A stretch of DNA of 64,000 bases from Promicromonospora citrea (GTDB lineage Bacteria; Actinomycetota; Actinomycetes; Actinomycetales; Cellulomonadaceae): assembly GCF_013004695.1 (NCBI RefSeq), contig NZ_JABEMG010000007.1, forward strand, positions 1-64,000, written 5' to 3'. The notes below the pieces were generated by a model. It had not been told where the DNA came from. It made no database searches and saw nothing but the letters and a program-made list of their open reading frames with translations. Below, piece by piece: positions 17,812 through 26,921 of this stretch. How positions within the stretch are numbered: the first letter of the stretch is position 1; each line of letters starts with the position of its first letter. The position numbers and the translations under genes were made by a program.

Positions 17812-18662
17812 TCAAGGTCCGCAGGCGTCTCGCCGACACGGGGTTCGGCGCGCTGGCCGTCGCCGTCTTCGTGTTCTCGGCCTTCCCCGTCTACTGGATG
17901 GTCAACACGTCGTTCCTGCCGAACAACAAGATCCGCGGCCGGGACCTCGCGTTCTTCCCGACGCCGGACGTGTTCACGCTGAACAACTACCGGTCGGCGA
18001 TGTTCGGGGAGGCGCGGGCGCCGTTCCCGCCCGCCGTGCTCAACTCGATCGGTGTCACGTTCCTCACACTGGTGATCGCGCTGCTGGTCGGGTTCGTCGC
18101 CGCGCTGGCGCTGACCCGGTTCCAGTTCAAGGGCCGCCGGACGTTCATCGTGCTGATCCTCGTCGTCCAGATGATCCCCGGAGAGGCGATGATCATCTCG
18201 GTGTTCCGGATCATCGACGGCTGGCAGCTGCTCAACACGATCATCGGCCTGACGCTCGTGTACGCGGCCGGCGTCCTGCCGTTCACGATCTGGACACTGC
18301 GCGGTTTCGTCAACGGTGTACCCAAGGAGCTGGAGGAGGCGGCGATGATCGACGGGTGTTCCCGGGCCGGCGCGTTCTGGCGGGTGACGTTCCCGCTGCT
18401 CGCCCCGGGCCTGGTGGCGACGGGCGTGTTCGCCTTCCTCCAGGCGTGGAACGAGTTCGTCACGGCGCTGGTCGTCATGCAGCGCCCCGAGGCGATGACG
18501 CTGCCGCTCTGGCTGCGCACGTTCCTCCAGGCGACGCAGGCGACCAACTGGGGAGCCGTCATGGCGGGGTCGGTGCTGATCGCGATCCCCGCGGTGATCT
18601 TCTTCCTGATCGTGCAGGGCCGGATGACCGGTGGTCTGGTGTCCGGCGCGGTGAAGGGCTGA
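17808..18662 (+). CDS. Sugar ABC transporter permease 2 (MalG-like)
   Basis: 284 residues from a GTG overlapping the previous stop. Six transmembrane helices, with the EAA loop ELEEAAMIDGCSRAGAFWRVTFPLLAP. The N-terminal SAFPVYWMVNTSFLPNN is characteristic of MalG-type CUT1 permeases. It pairs with the preceding permease. The stop shares a base with the start of the ROK kinase gene, so transport and phosphorylation are translated together. Confidence 0.93.
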   Translation: MIKVRRRLADTGFGALAVAVFVFSAFPVYWMVNTSFLPNNKIRGRDLAFFPTPDVFTLNNYRSAMFGEARAPFPPAVLNSIGVTFLTLVIALLVGFVAALALTRFQFKGRRTFIVLILVVQMIPGEAMIISVFRIIDGWQLLNTIIGLTLVYAAGVLPFTIWTLRGFVNGVPKELEEAAMIDGCSRAGAFWRVTFPLLAPGLVATGVFAFLQAWNEFVTALVVMQRPEAMTLPLWLRTFLQATQATNWGAVMAGSVLIAIPAVIFFLIVQGRMTGGLVSGAVKG

Positions 18663-19642
18663 TGGGCAAGGACGGGATGGGTTCGTACACGGTCGGGCTC
18701 GACATCGGAGGCACCAAGATCCTCGGTGCCCTCCTGGACCCAGCGGGTGAGGTGGTGGCGACGGTGCGCCGGCCCACGGTGCACGGCGCCGACGGGCTGG
18801 TGACGGGCGCGGCCGAGGCGGTGCGCGACGTCGTGGCGTCGGGCGGCGTCGAGGTGGGGGTCCTGGCCGGGGTCGGCCTCGGCATCCCCGGCATCGTCGA
18901 CCACCGCTCCGGCACGGTGCGGCACGCGGTCAACCTCGGCGTGCACGACGACGAGCTGCCGCTCGCCGAGCTGCTGTCCGAGCAGCTCGGCGGGGTGCCC
19001 GTGGTGGTCGAGAACGACCTCAACGTGGCCGCCGTCGGCGCGGCGCACGTGCTCGAGCGGACCGCCGAGCCGGACGGTCCGGGCGGCGACGGCGACGCCG
19101 GCGCGCACGAGGACCTCGCCTTCCTCGCGCTCGGTACCGGGCTCGCCTCGGGCCTCGTGCTCGACGGCGAGCTGCGCCGCGGCGCGAGCGGCGCGGCGGG
19201 CGAGATCGGGCACATCCCGGTCGACCCGCTCGGACCCGAGTGCCCGTGCGGACAGCGGGGCTGCCTCGAGCGGTTCGCCTCGGGCAAGGCGCTCGAGGCG
19301 GCGTGGCCGGCGCGGCACGGCAGGCCGGCGCCCGTCGAGCTGTTCGAGGCGGCGCGGGCGGGCGACCAGGAGGCGATCGAGGTGCGCGACCGGTTCGCGG
19401 ACGCCGTCGCCTCGGCCGTGCGCCTGCTCGTGCTCACGACCGACGTGCGGCACGTGGTGCTCGGCGGCGGCGTGGCCCAGCTCGGCGCCGAGCTGCTCGA
19501 CGTGGTGCAGGACGCGCTGCGCGAGCAGGCCAAGGTCTCCGCGTTCCTCGGGTCGCTGCGGCTCGCCGACCGCGTCAGGCTGGCACCGACGCACGTACCG
19601 GTCGCCGCGGTGGGCGCGGCGGTGCTGGGGAGGAGGGGCTGA
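18662..19642 (+). CDS. ROK-family sugar kinase (GlcNAc kinase or glucokinase)
   Basis: 326 residues. ATP-binding GLDIGGTKILGAL at the N-terminus, catalytic Asp in ENDLNVAAVG, and the zinc motif CPCGQRGCLERFASG after GEIGHIP. No DNA-binding domain, so this is the enzyme branch of the ROK family. It phosphorylates the imported sugar in the cytoplasm; the context with nagB downstream makes N-acetylglucosamine the best guess, but glucose or mannose cannot be excluded. One-base overlaps with both neighbours (TGATG) show tight coupling. Confidence 0.9.
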   Translation: MGKDGMGSYTVGLDIGGTKILGALLDPAGEVVATVRRPTVHGADGLVTGAAEAVRDVVASGGVEVGVLAGVGLGIPGIVDHRSGTVRHAVNLGVHDDELPLAELLSEQLGGVPVVVENDLNVAAVGAAHVLERTAEPDGPGGDGDAGAHEDLAFLALGTGLASGLVLDGELRRGASGAAGEIGHIPVDPLGPECPCGQRGCLERFASGKALEAAWPARHGRPAPVELFEAARAGDQEAIEVRDRFADAVASAVRLLVLTTDVRHVVLGGGVAQLGAELLDVVQDALREQAKVSAFLGSLRLADRVRLAPTHVPVAAVGAAVLGRRG

Positions 19643-20421
19643 TGGAGGTCGTCATCGCACCGGCCGAGGAGCTCGCGCGGCTGGCCGCCGGCGCCGTCGA
19701 GGGCCTGCTGCGGGCGAAGCCCGACGCGGTGCTCGGGCTGGCCACCGGATCGTCGCCGCTCGCCGTGTACGACGAGCTCGCGCGCCGGCACAAGGAGGGC
19801 CTGTCCTTCGCGCGGGCGCGGGCGTTCATGCTCGACGAGTACGTCGGCCTGCCCGCCGACCACCCCGAGCGGTACCGCAACGTCATCGAGAAGGAGATCG
19901 CCTCGCGCGTCGACTTCCCGCCCGACGCTGTGCAGGGCCCCGACGGCCTCGCCGCCGACCTTCCTGCCGCGTGCGCGGCGTACGAGGAGGCGATCGCCGG
20001 GGCCGGCGGCGTGGACCTGCAGATCCTCGGCATCGGCACGGACGGGCACATCGCCTTCAACGAGCCGGGCTCGTCGCTCGCCTCACGCACGCGCATCAAG
20101 ACCCTGACCCGGCAGACCCGCGAGGACAACGCGCGGTTCTTCGGCGGGTCCGTCGAGGACGTGCCACGGCACTGCCTCACCCAGGGGCTCGCGACGATCA
20201 TGGAGGCGCGTCACCTCGTGCTCCTGGCCACGGGGCGCGCCAAGGCGGAGGCGGTGCACCAGCTCGTGGAGGGTCCCGTCTCGGCGATGTGGCCCGCCAC
20301 GATCATGCAGCTCCACCCGCACGCGACCGTGCTGGTCGACGACGCGGCGGCCTCGCGCCTGCAGCTCGCCGACTACTACCGCCAGACCTACGCCGACAAG
20401 CCCGAGTGGCAGGGCCTGTAG
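19642..20421 (+). CDS. nagB: Glucosamine-6-phosphate deaminase
   Basis: 259 residues, near the usual length. Converts glucosamine-6-phosphate to fructose-6-phosphate and ammonia. Family motifs: LGLATGSSPLAVY near the N-terminus, MLDEYVGLP with the active-site Asp, and GIGTDGHIAFNEPGSS with the catalytic His region; the C-terminal ATIMQLHPH segment is also present. It closes the amino-sugar operon. The deacetylase NagA that must act before it is not encoded here. A 15-bp inverted repeat follows 26 bp after its stop. Confidence 0.96.
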   Translation: MEVVIAPAEELARLAAGAVEGLLRAKPDAVLGLATGSSPLAVYDELARRHKEGLSFARARAFMLDEYVGLPADHPERYRNVIEKEIASRVDFPPDAVQGPDGLAADLPAACAAYEEAIAGAGGVDLQILGIGTDGHIAFNEPGSSLASRTRIKTLTRQTREDNARFFGGSVEDVPRHCLTQGLATIMEARHLVLLATGRAKAEAVHQLVEGPVSAMWPATIMQLHPHATVLVDDAAASRLQLADYYRQTYADKPEWQGL

Positions 20422-20447
20422 GCGCGGTCGGCAGGGACACGCGGACC

Positions 20448-20491
20448 GCGCCCGTGGCGGGCGCTCAGAGGTAGTTGCCCGCCACGGGCGC
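20448..20491. terminator. Bidirectional terminator reaching into the AAA ATPase coding end
   Basis: Perfect 15-bp arms GCGCCCGTGGCGGGC (20448-20462) and its complement (20477-20491), loop 14 bases. The right arm encodes the last residues of the convergent ATPase, whose stop codon is in the loop. It would end both nagB and ATPase transcripts. Confidence 0.7.
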
Positions 20492-21865
20492 CGGCTTCCA
20501 GCGGCCCGACGTCGCCACGTCGGCGACCCGCTCGGTCGTCAGGTCGTCGGGGCCGTGCTCGAGGATCGCGCGGCGGGCCACCTCGCGCAGGTCGGCGCCC
20601 GTCGCCCCGTCCAGGAACGAGGCGACGAGCCCGACGTCGACGGGTGCGCCCGGCGGCAGGAACAGCCGCAGGATCTCGCTGCGGCCCGCGAGGTCCGGTG
20701 GCGGCACCTCGACGATCGTGTCGAACCGGCCCGGGCGCTTGACCGCGGGGTCGAGCGCGTCGGGGTCGTTGGTCGTGGCGAGCGTCAGCACGTCGTCGGA
20801 GCTGCGCGTGCCGTCGAGCGCGTCGAGGAACTCGGCGAACGACGTGTCGCCCCGCGCGCCCTTCGCCGCGACGGAGTCGATCTCCTCGAGCACCACGAGG
20901 CACGGGCCGAGGCCCCGGATCTCGTCGTAGAGCTCGGTCATCCACGTGCGCAGCACCTCCGCGGTGACGAGCACGACCGTGAGCGGCCCGGCCAGCTCCG
21001 TCGCGATCACGCGCGACAGCTTCGTCTTGCCCACGCCCGGCCGGCCGGCCAGGAGCAGACCGCGCGAGGTGGTGTGCCCCAGCGCCTTGAGCGCGTCCCT
21101 GCGGGTGGTCACGCTCGAGCAGAACAGGTCGACCTCGCGCCACAGCTCGCCGGGCAGCACGACGTCCGCGCGGGCCTGCGGGGTGTGCGACACGGGCACC
21201 AGCTCGACGGAGCCGGTCGACGACCGCGCCGAGAGGACCCCGCCGCGATACGGGTGGTCCACCTCGAGCGTGCGGGTCAGGTCGGTCAGCACCCGCTCGG
21301 CGAGCGCGAGGCCGCCCGGCGGCGTGAACGCCGTGACGGTCGGCGTCCCGTAGCGGTAGGCCAGCTCGACGGCCACCGGCGTGTCGTACGCCGAGCCCGC
21401 GGGGAACAGCACCGTCGCGACGGCGGGGACGCTCACCGACGTGCCGTCGCCGAGGTCCAGCGCCGCCCGCTGCGGGGCGCCGCCCGGACCGAACACGTCG
21501 ACGGCGTCCGGGTGCCGGTCGATCCACCGCTGGAGGGCGTAGCCGTGCAGGCGCTGGAGCGTGCGCGACATGTCGCGCGACACGTTGACGAGCGCGCTCT
21601 CGTCGACCTCCCACCGGCGGCCCAGCCACTCGCCCGACGACCGCGGCTCGCGCGGGCGCTCGGGGACGGGGCGGCCGAGCATCGCGGCGACGGCGGCGAC
21701 GGCGCGGCGCGCGCACTCGTCGTGGTCGCCGAAGTCGGGCCACTCGGGCGCGGGCAGGTCGGGGGCGGGCAGGTCGCGCGGCGGGTCGGCCAGGGCGGTG
21801 GGCGACTCGGGGACGGGCAGGTCGTCGGGCAGGACGGGGCTCCTCTCGAGGCGGGGACGTGACAT
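20465..21865 (-). CDS. AAA+ ATPase of unknown function
   Basis: 466 residues. Residues 1-250 have no domain I recognise and start with a long Pro/Asp-rich segment. The C-terminal half is a classical AAA module: Walker A GRPGVGKT (274-281), Walker B VVLEEID (324-330), sensor 1 LATTNDP (362-368), and arginine-finger region KRPGRFD. It resembles the FtsH/Cdc48/spastin type of AAA domain but lacks a protease domain or transmembrane helix. It stands alone, convergent with nagB. TATAAC (complement of 21872-21877) lies six bases before the ATG, so the mRNA may be leaderless. A remodelling or chaperone role is plausible but unproven. Confidence 0.85.
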   Translation of the reverse strand: MSRPRLERSPVLPDDLPVPESPTALADPPRDLPAPDLPAPEWPDFGDHDECARRAVAAVAAMLGRPVPERPREPRSSGEWLGRRWEVDESALVNVSRDMSRTLQRLHGYALQRWIDRHPDAVDVFGPGGAPQRAALDLGDGTSVSVPAVATVLFPAGSAYDTPVAVELAYRYGTPTVTAFTPPGGLALAERVLTDLTRTLEVDHPYRGGVLSARSSTGSVELVPVSHTPQARADVVLPGELWREVDLFCSSVTTRRDALKALGHTTSRGLLLAGRPGVGKTKLSRVIATELAGPLTVVLVTAEVLRTWMTELYDEIRGLGPCLVVLEEIDSVAAKGARGDTSFAEFLDALDGTRSSDDVLTLATTNDPDALDPAVKRPGRFDTIVEVPPPDLAGRSEILRLFLPPGAPVDVGLVASFLDGATGADLREVARRAILEHGPDDLTTERVADVATSGRWKPAPVAGNYL

Positions 21866-21967
21866 GGGTCAGTTATAGCGGTGCCCACCGACACGGCCGC
21901 AAGGAAATCTCCGCGCCGAGCCCGTGGGCAGCCCGCGACGTCAGAGGTCCCGCGTAGACTCTCCGGC

Positions 21968-22270
21968 ATGACCGAACCACTCTCCACACCGCAGGACGAC
22001 CCCCGTACGCAGGGTGGTACGAGCGTCCTCGAGCGCGAGGAGACCCGGGAGGAGGCGCAGCCCGGGGACCACGAGCGCTTCGCGCACTACGTGCGCAAGG
22101 AGAAGATCATGGAGTCCGCCCTGAGCGGCAAGCCCGTGATCGCGCTGTGCGGCAAGGTCTGGGTCCCGGGCAGGGACCCGGGCAAGTTCCCGGTCTGCCC
22201 CCGGTGCAAGGAGATCTACGACGGTCTCCGTGACCCGCAGGACGGCGGCGAGGGCGACTCCGGAAAGTGA
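21968..22270 (+). CDS. DUF3039 zinc-ribbon-like protein
   Basis: 100 residues. The core HYVRKEKIMESALSGKPVIALCGKVWVP followed by CPRCKEIYDGL matches DUF3039, a small actinobacterial family with a Cys...CxxC zinc-binding pattern. Function unknown. The ATG 21968 is fixed by TAGACT at 21955-21960, seven bases upstream; longer in-frame starts have no support. The downstream helicase starts on a GTG that overlaps this stop, an arrangement that suggests the two act together or are at least co-translated. Confidence 0.9.
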   Translation: MTEPLSTPQDDPRTQGGTSVLEREETREEAQPGDHERFAHYVRKEKIMESALSGKPVIALCGKVWVPGRDPGKFPVCPRCKEIYDGLRDPQDGGEGDSGK

Positions 22271-24072
22271 CGAGCCAGCCGCAGCAGCTGCCCCACACAC
22301 CGTCGTCTGCGGCCGCATCGTCGCTCAGCCCTGCCTTCCCCCGCCGTGCCCCCTGGGGTACGGCGTCGAGCCTGCGCGCCTGGCAGGCCGAGGCGCTGGA
22401 ACTGTACCGCGAGCGCAGCCCGAAGGACTTCCTCGCGGTCGCGACGCCGGGTGCGGGCAAGACGACGTTCGCCCTCCGCATCGCCACCGAGCTCCTGGAG
22501 CTCGGGGTGGTCCGCCGCGTCACGGTCGTCGCGCCGACGGAGCACCTCAAGACCCAGTGGGCCGACGCCGCGGCACGCGTGGGTATCCGCATCGACCCGA
22601 AGTTCAAGAACTCGCAGGGCCGGCACGGCTCGCACTACGACGGCGTCGCGCTGACGTACGCGCAGGTGGCCGCCAAGCCGGCGCTGCACAGGGCGCGGAC
22701 CGAGGCGGCGCGCACGCTCGTCATCCTCGACGAGGTGCATCACGGCGGGGACGCCCTGAGCTGGGGTGACGCCGTCCGTGAGGCGTTCGAGGGCGCCGAG
22801 CGGCGGCTCGCGCTCACCGGCACCCCGTTCCGCAGCGACACGTCGGCCATCCCGTTCGTCCAGTACGAGGCCGACGCCGAGGGCATCCGCCGCTCGAAGG
22901 CCGACTACACCTACGGGTACGGCGAGGCGCTGCGCGACCACGTCGTGCGTCCCGTCCTCTTCCTGTCGTACGCGGGCGACATGCGCTGGCGCACCAAGGC
23001 GGGCGACGAGGTGAGCGCGCGCCTGGGCGAGGCCATGACCAAGGACATGACCGGCCAGGCGTGGCGCACGGCGCTCGACCCGGAGGGCCAGTGGATCCCG
23101 TCGGTGCTCGCCGCGGCGGACAAGCGCCTCACCGAGGTGCGCCGCACGGTGCCGGACGCGGGTGGCCTGGTCATCGCGACCGACCAGGACAACGCGCGCG
23201 CGTACGCGGCGCACCTGCACGAGATCACGGGCAGGCGGCCCACCGTGGTGCTCTCGGACGACGAGGGGGCCTCGGGGCGCATCGAGGAGTTCGCCCAGAA
23301 CGACGACCGCTGGATGGTCGCCGTGCGCATGGTGTCGGAGGGCGTGGACGTGCCGCGCCTCGCCGTCGGCGTGTACGCGACGAGCGCGTCGACGCCGCTG
23401 TTCTTCGCGCAGGCGATCGGCCGGTTCGTGCGGGCCCGCAAGCGGGGCGAGACGGCCTCGATCTTCCTGCCGAGCGTCGCCCCGCTGCTGAACCTCGCGA
23501 ACTCGATGGAGCAGGAGCGCGACCACGCGCTGGACCGTCCGCGCACGGCCGAGGAGCAGGGCATCGAGTACGACCCGGAGGCGGCGCTGGTCGCCGAGGC
23601 GAACCGGGAGGAGAAGGCGTCGGGCGAGCTGCTGGGCTCGTTCCAGGCGCTGGACGCCCAGGCGTCGTTCGACCGCGTGCTGTTCGACGGCGGAGAGTTC
23701 GGCGCGGGCGCCGACGTCGGCTCGGCGGAGGAGCTGGACTTCCTGGGGTTGCCCGGCCTGCTGGAGCCGGACCAGGTGGCGACCCTCCTCCGCCAGCGGC
23801 AGGCGGACCATCTCAAGGCGCGCGGCACCGCCGCGTCGGCGCGCGAGGTGGAGGCCGAGCGGTCGGAGCAGGAGCACCGGCGCGCCGCCGAGCTGCGCAA
23901 GGAGCTGTCGAAGCTCGTCTCGGCGTGGGCCAAGCGCAGCGGGCAGCCGCACGGCGTGATCCACACCCAGCTGCGCCGCACGTGCGGCGGGCCGGAGGTG
24001 CCTCTGGCGACGGCCGACCAGCTCGAGGCGCGGGTGGCGCAGGTGCGCCGCTGGTTCGTCGGGCAGAAGTAG
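22267..24072 (+). CDS. SF2 DEAD/DEAH-box helicase (RadD-like)
   Basis: 601 residues. N-terminal Q-like SLRAWQAEAL, Walker A TPGAGKT (60-66), Walker B DEVH (155-158), motif III LTGTPFR, and C-terminal motifs VRMVSEGVDVPR and FAQAIGRFVRAR. This is the restriction-subunit/RadD class of superfamily 2 ATPases, acting on DNA or structured nucleic acid; no nuclease domain is present. The C-terminal ~180 residues are helical and charged. Starts on GTG overlapping the DUF3039 stop. A role in DNA repair is inferred from family resemblance. Confidence 0.9.
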   Translation: MTSQPQQLPHTPSSAAASSLSPAFPRRAPWGTASSLRAWQAEALELYRERSPKDFLAVATPGAGKTTFALRIATELLELGVVRRVTVVAPTEHLKTQWADAAARVGIRIDPKFKNSQGRHGSHYDGVALTYAQVAAKPALHRARTEAARTLVILDEVHHGGDALSWGDAVREAFEGAERRLALTGTPFRSDTSAIPFVQYEADAEGIRRSKADYTYGYGEALRDHVVRPVLFLSYAGDMRWRTKAGDEVSARLGEAMTKDMTGQAWRTALDPEGQWIPSVLAAADKRLTEVRRTVPDAGGLVIATDQDNARAYAAHLHEITGRRPTVVLSDDEGASGRIEEFAQNDDRWMVAVRMVSEGVDVPRLAVGVYATSASTPLFFAQAIGRFVRARKRGETASIFLPSVAPLLNLANSMEQERDHALDRPRTAEEQGIEYDPEAALVAEANREEKASGELLGSFQALDAQASFDRVLFDGGEFGAGADVGSAEELDFLGLPGLLEPDQVATLLRQRQADHLKARGTAASAREVEAERSEQEHRRAAELRKELSKLVSAWAKRSGQPHGVIHTQLRRTCGGPEVPLATADQLEARVAQVRRWFVGQK

Positions 24073-24209
24073 CGCGCGGACGTGGCCGGGCAGGACCGGA
24101 GGAGCAGGGGAGGGACAGTGGCGAGCGCCACGATCCGCATGGTGAGACAAGAGGGCGCCACGGGCCCGTTCGCACGACTCGGGCCGCCTCTCTGGCCTAC
24201 CGTGAGGGC

Positions 24210-25655
24210 ATGACCGACGAGCTTCGGGGCAGCGGCGCCCCGCTCACAGACTCGTGGCCTGCGATCGACAACGGTGTCGGCGAGCCTCGGCCCCTTCCCG
24301 CAGCACCCCTTCCGGCGGTGCGTCCCTCTGTCGCGCTCCTGACCGACCGGTACGAGCTGACGATGCTCCAGGCGTCGCTCGCGGACGGCACGGCGCACCG
24401 GCACTGCGTGTTCGAGGTGTTCACGCGCCGGCTGCCCGCGGGCCGGCGGTACGGCGTGCTGGCGGGCACAGGTCGTGTCCTGGAAGCGCTGCCACACTTC
24501 GTCTTCGAGGACGCCGAGCTGGCCTACCTCGAGGAGAACGGGGTCGTGGACCGGCGCACGCTCGACTACCTGGCCGACTACCGGTTCACGGGGACGATCC
24601 AGGGGTACGCCGAGGGCGAGGTGTTCTTCCCCGGCTCGCCCGTGCTGCAGGTCGAGGGCACGTTCGCCGAGTCGGTGCTGCTGGAGACGCTGATCCTGTC
24701 GATCCTCAACTACGACTCGGCGGTCGCCTCCGCGGCGTCCCGCATGACGAGCGCGGCGGGCAAGCGGCCCGTGCTGGAGATGGGCTCGCGCCGGGCGAAC
24801 GAGCAGGCGTCGGTCGCCGCGGCGCGCGCGGCGGTCATCGGCGGGTTCGCCGGCACGTCGAACCTCGAGGCGGGCATGCGGTACGGCCTGGACACGATCG
24901 GCACCGCGGCGCACTCGTTCACGCTGCTGCACGACACCGAGCGCGACGCGTTCGCCTCACAGGTCGCCGCGCTCGGCCCTGGCACCACGCTGCTGGTGGA
25001 CACCTACGACGTCAAGCAGGGCGTCGCGACGGCCGTCGAGGTGGCGGGCACCGGCCTGGGCGCGGTGCGCCTCGACTCGGGCGACCTCGCCGTCCTGGCG
25101 CACGAGGTGCGCCAGCAGCTCGACGAGCTCGGCGCGCGGGACACCCGGATCGTGGTGACCTCCGACCTCGACGAGTACGCGATCGCCTCGCTCGCCGCCG
25201 CCCCGGTGGACGTGTACGGCGTCGGCACCTCGGTGGTGACCGGCTCGGGGGCGCCCACGTGCGGCATGGTCTACAAGCTCGTGGCGCGGGCCGACTCGTC
25301 CGGCGTGCTGCAGCCGGTGGCCAAGGCGTCGGCCAACAAGGCCTCGCGGGGCGGCCGCAAGGCCGCGGCGCGCCGGTACGGCCGCGACGGGCACGCGATC
25401 GAGGAGGTCATGGTGACCGGCCCGGACACGGCCGTCGCGGAGTGGACGCCGCAGAGCGACGACCTGCGGCCCCTGCTCGCGCCGATGGTGGTGGACGGCG
25501 CCGTCGACTCGCGCTGGGTGGGCCCGTACGGGGTGGCCAACGCGGCGATCAACCACGGCATGGTGCGCGCGGAGCTGCCGCGCGGGGCCCGCAGGCTGTC
25601 GGCGGGCGACCCCGCCATCCCGACGGTCGATCTGCGCCTCGACGCCTCCTGGTGA
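24210..25655 (+). CDS. pncB: Nicotinate phosphoribosyltransferase
   Basis: 481 residues. Makes nicotinate mononucleotide from nicotinate and PRPP in the Preiss-Handler NAD pathway. Family features: LLTDRYELTMLQASL near the N-terminus, FEVFTRRLP, EMGSRRANEQ, TSNLEAGMRYGLDTIGTAAHSF, and VRLDSGDL in the PRPP-binding barrel. The ATG is six bases downstream of TACCGT (24198-24203), so the transcript is probably leaderless and the ~380 codons of open frame upstream are not coding. It is next to clpS, a common actinobacterial arrangement. Confidence 0.95.
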   Translation: MTDELRGSGAPLTDSWPAIDNGVGEPRPLPAAPLPAVRPSVALLTDRYELTMLQASLADGTAHRHCVFEVFTRRLPAGRRYGVLAGTGRVLEALPHFVFEDAELAYLEENGVVDRRTLDYLADYRFTGTIQGYAEGEVFFPGSPVLQVEGTFAESVLLETLILSILNYDSAVASAASRMTSAAGKRPVLEMGSRRANEQASVAAARAAVIGGFAGTSNLEAGMRYGLDTIGTAAHSFTLLHDTERDAFASQVAALGPGTTLLVDTYDVKQGVATAVEVAGTGLGAVRLDSGDLAVLAHEVRQQLDELGARDTRIVVTSDLDEYAIASLAAAPVDVYGVGTSVVTGSGAPTCGMVYKLVARADSSGVLQPVAKASANKASRGGRKAAARRYGRDGHAIEEVMVTGPDTAVAEWTPQSDDLRPLLAPMVVDGAVDSRWVGPYGVANAAINHGMVRAELPRGARRLSAGDPAIPTVDLRLDASW

Positions 25656-25784
25656 CGTCCTGGTGACGTCCGGGGAACCCGTACCCGGAGAGGCGCGGAG
25701 CGCAGGTCACAGCCCGGCGACAACTTCGCGAAAATTCTGCCCAGGGGTGTCCGGTCCCGGGTGATGACCGCCTAGAGTGAGGGC

Positions 25785-26126
25785 GTGACTTCTTCCCCTC
25801 CGCCGCTGCTCACACCCCTGGGGTCAGCCGGGACGGCCGTCGAGGAGGACACCGACGCTGACCTCGCGTCGGGGGTTGCCGATCCCTGGGTGACGATCGT
25901 CTGGAACGACCCGGTGAACCTCATGTCGTACGTGACGTACGTGTTCGAGAGCTACTTCGGCTATCCGCGGCACAAGGCCGAGCGCCTCATGACGCAGGTG
26001 CACCGGGACGGGCGCGCCGTCGTGTCGAGCGGAGGGCGCGAGCGCATGGAGATGGACGTCCAGGCGATGCACGGCTTCGGGCTGTGGGCGACGTTGCAGG
26101 AGTCCGGCGCACGGGGAGTCGCATGA
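25785..26126 (+). CDS. clpS: ATP-dependent Clp protease adaptor ClpS
   Basis: 113 residues. Core motifs [20 protein letters not shown] and a later [20 protein letters not shown] match ClpS, which delivers N-end-rule substrates to ClpA/ClpC with ClpP. The N-terminal ~30 residues are a variable acidic extension. Start GTG lies six bases after TAGAGT (25773-25778). The following DUF2017 gene overlaps the stop by 4 bp; ClpS-DUF2017 pairs are widespread in actinobacteria. Confidence 0.95.
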   Translation: MTSSPPPLLTPLGSAGTAVEEDTDADLASGVADPWVTIVWNDPVNLMSYVTYVFESYFGYPRHKAERLMTQVHRDGRAVVSSGGRERMEMDVQAMHGFGLWATLQESGARGVA

Positions 26127-26875
26127 CACCGTTCCGCGCCATGCGGCGGGGTTACGAGGCCAGGTTCGAGCCGGTGGAGCGCGTCATCCTGGCCCGCGTG
26201 GCCCGCGACGTCGCGGACATGCTCCGCGAGGAGGCGGGCCTCGACCTGCTCGACGACACCGGCGCGCCGGGCCCGTCCGCGCACCCCGGTCCGGGCAAGG
26301 GGCAGACGTGGGCGAACGGCCTGCTGGCGCCCGACGAGCTCACCGACGCCGACCTCGCGCGGCTCACGGGCGTGACGGGCGTGAGCCGCCTGCCCACCGA
26401 CCCGGCCGCGCAGCGCCTGCTGCCGACCGCCAGCAAGGACGACGAGGACCTGGCCGACGAGTTCCGCCGCCTCACGCAGAACGACGTCGCGCGCGCCAAG
26501 GTCGAGCGCCTCGAGGCGCTCGCCGCGCTGCTCGACCTGCCGACGGGCGACGACGCCCCGTCGACGCTCGGCCGGCACGGTGCGCCGCCGCCCGTGCGGG
26601 TGCCGCGCGAGGACGCCGAGCGGTTCGCGGGCGCGCTCACCGACGTGCGGCTGGTCATCGCCGAGCGGCTGGGCCTGCGCACGGACGAGCAGGTCACGCA
26701 GCTGACCGACGAGATCATGTGGGACCGCCAGGCCGGCCGCGAGATCCCCGTGGCCACCGACGGCCGCGCGGCCCGCCGCTTCTGGTCGGGCGTGTTCGTG
26801 GCGGCGGGCTACGCCCAGGAGACGCTCATGGACGTCATGCTCGCGGAGCTGCGCGGCCGCCGTCCGCTGACCTGA
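26123..26875 (+). CDS. DUF2017 protein
   Basis: 250 residues, DUF2017 family, function unknown. Largely helical and charged with no transmembrane segment: an N-terminal [22 protein letters not shown] helix, a variable Pro/Gly loop, [19 protein letters not shown], and a C-terminal domain with a [18 protein letters not shown] helix. Translationally coupled to clpS (ATGA overlap), so a role connected with Clp proteolysis is a reasonable guess. Its stop runs into a short 14-bp tandem repeat. Confidence 0.9.
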   Translation: MTPFRAMRRGYEARFEPVERVILARVARDVADMLREEAGLDLLDDTGAPGPSAHPGPGKGQTWANGLLAPDELTDADLARLTGVTGVSRLPTDPAAQRLLPTASKDDEDLADEFRRLTQNDVARAKVERLEALAALLDLPTGDDAPSTLGRHGAPPPVRVPREDAERFAGALTDVRLVIAERLGLRTDEQVTQLTDEIMWDRQAGREIPVATDGRAARRFWSGVFVAAGYAQETLMDVMLAELRGRRPLT

Positions 26876-26915
26876 CCTGGCTGAGCTGACCTGGCCGGTC
26901 CGACCTGGCCGGGCC
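26874..26915. repeat. Three imperfect 14-bp tandem repeats
   Basis: GACCTGGC occurs at 26874, 26888 and 26902, exactly 14 bp apart, followed each time by a six-base variable part (TGAGCT, CGGTCC, CGGGCC). It fills the gap between the convergent DUF2017 and hydrolase genes. Probably slipped-strand expansion; no function evident. Confidence 0.6.
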
Positions 26916-26921
26916 GCGCGG

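Noticed and set aside
24073-24209. In-frame upstream extension of pncB through the helicase region (frame open from 23061)
   Set aside because: It would overlap the whole end of the helicase gene, has Arg/Ala/Gly-rich shadow composition, and the real start is fixed by TACCGT six bases before ATG 24210.
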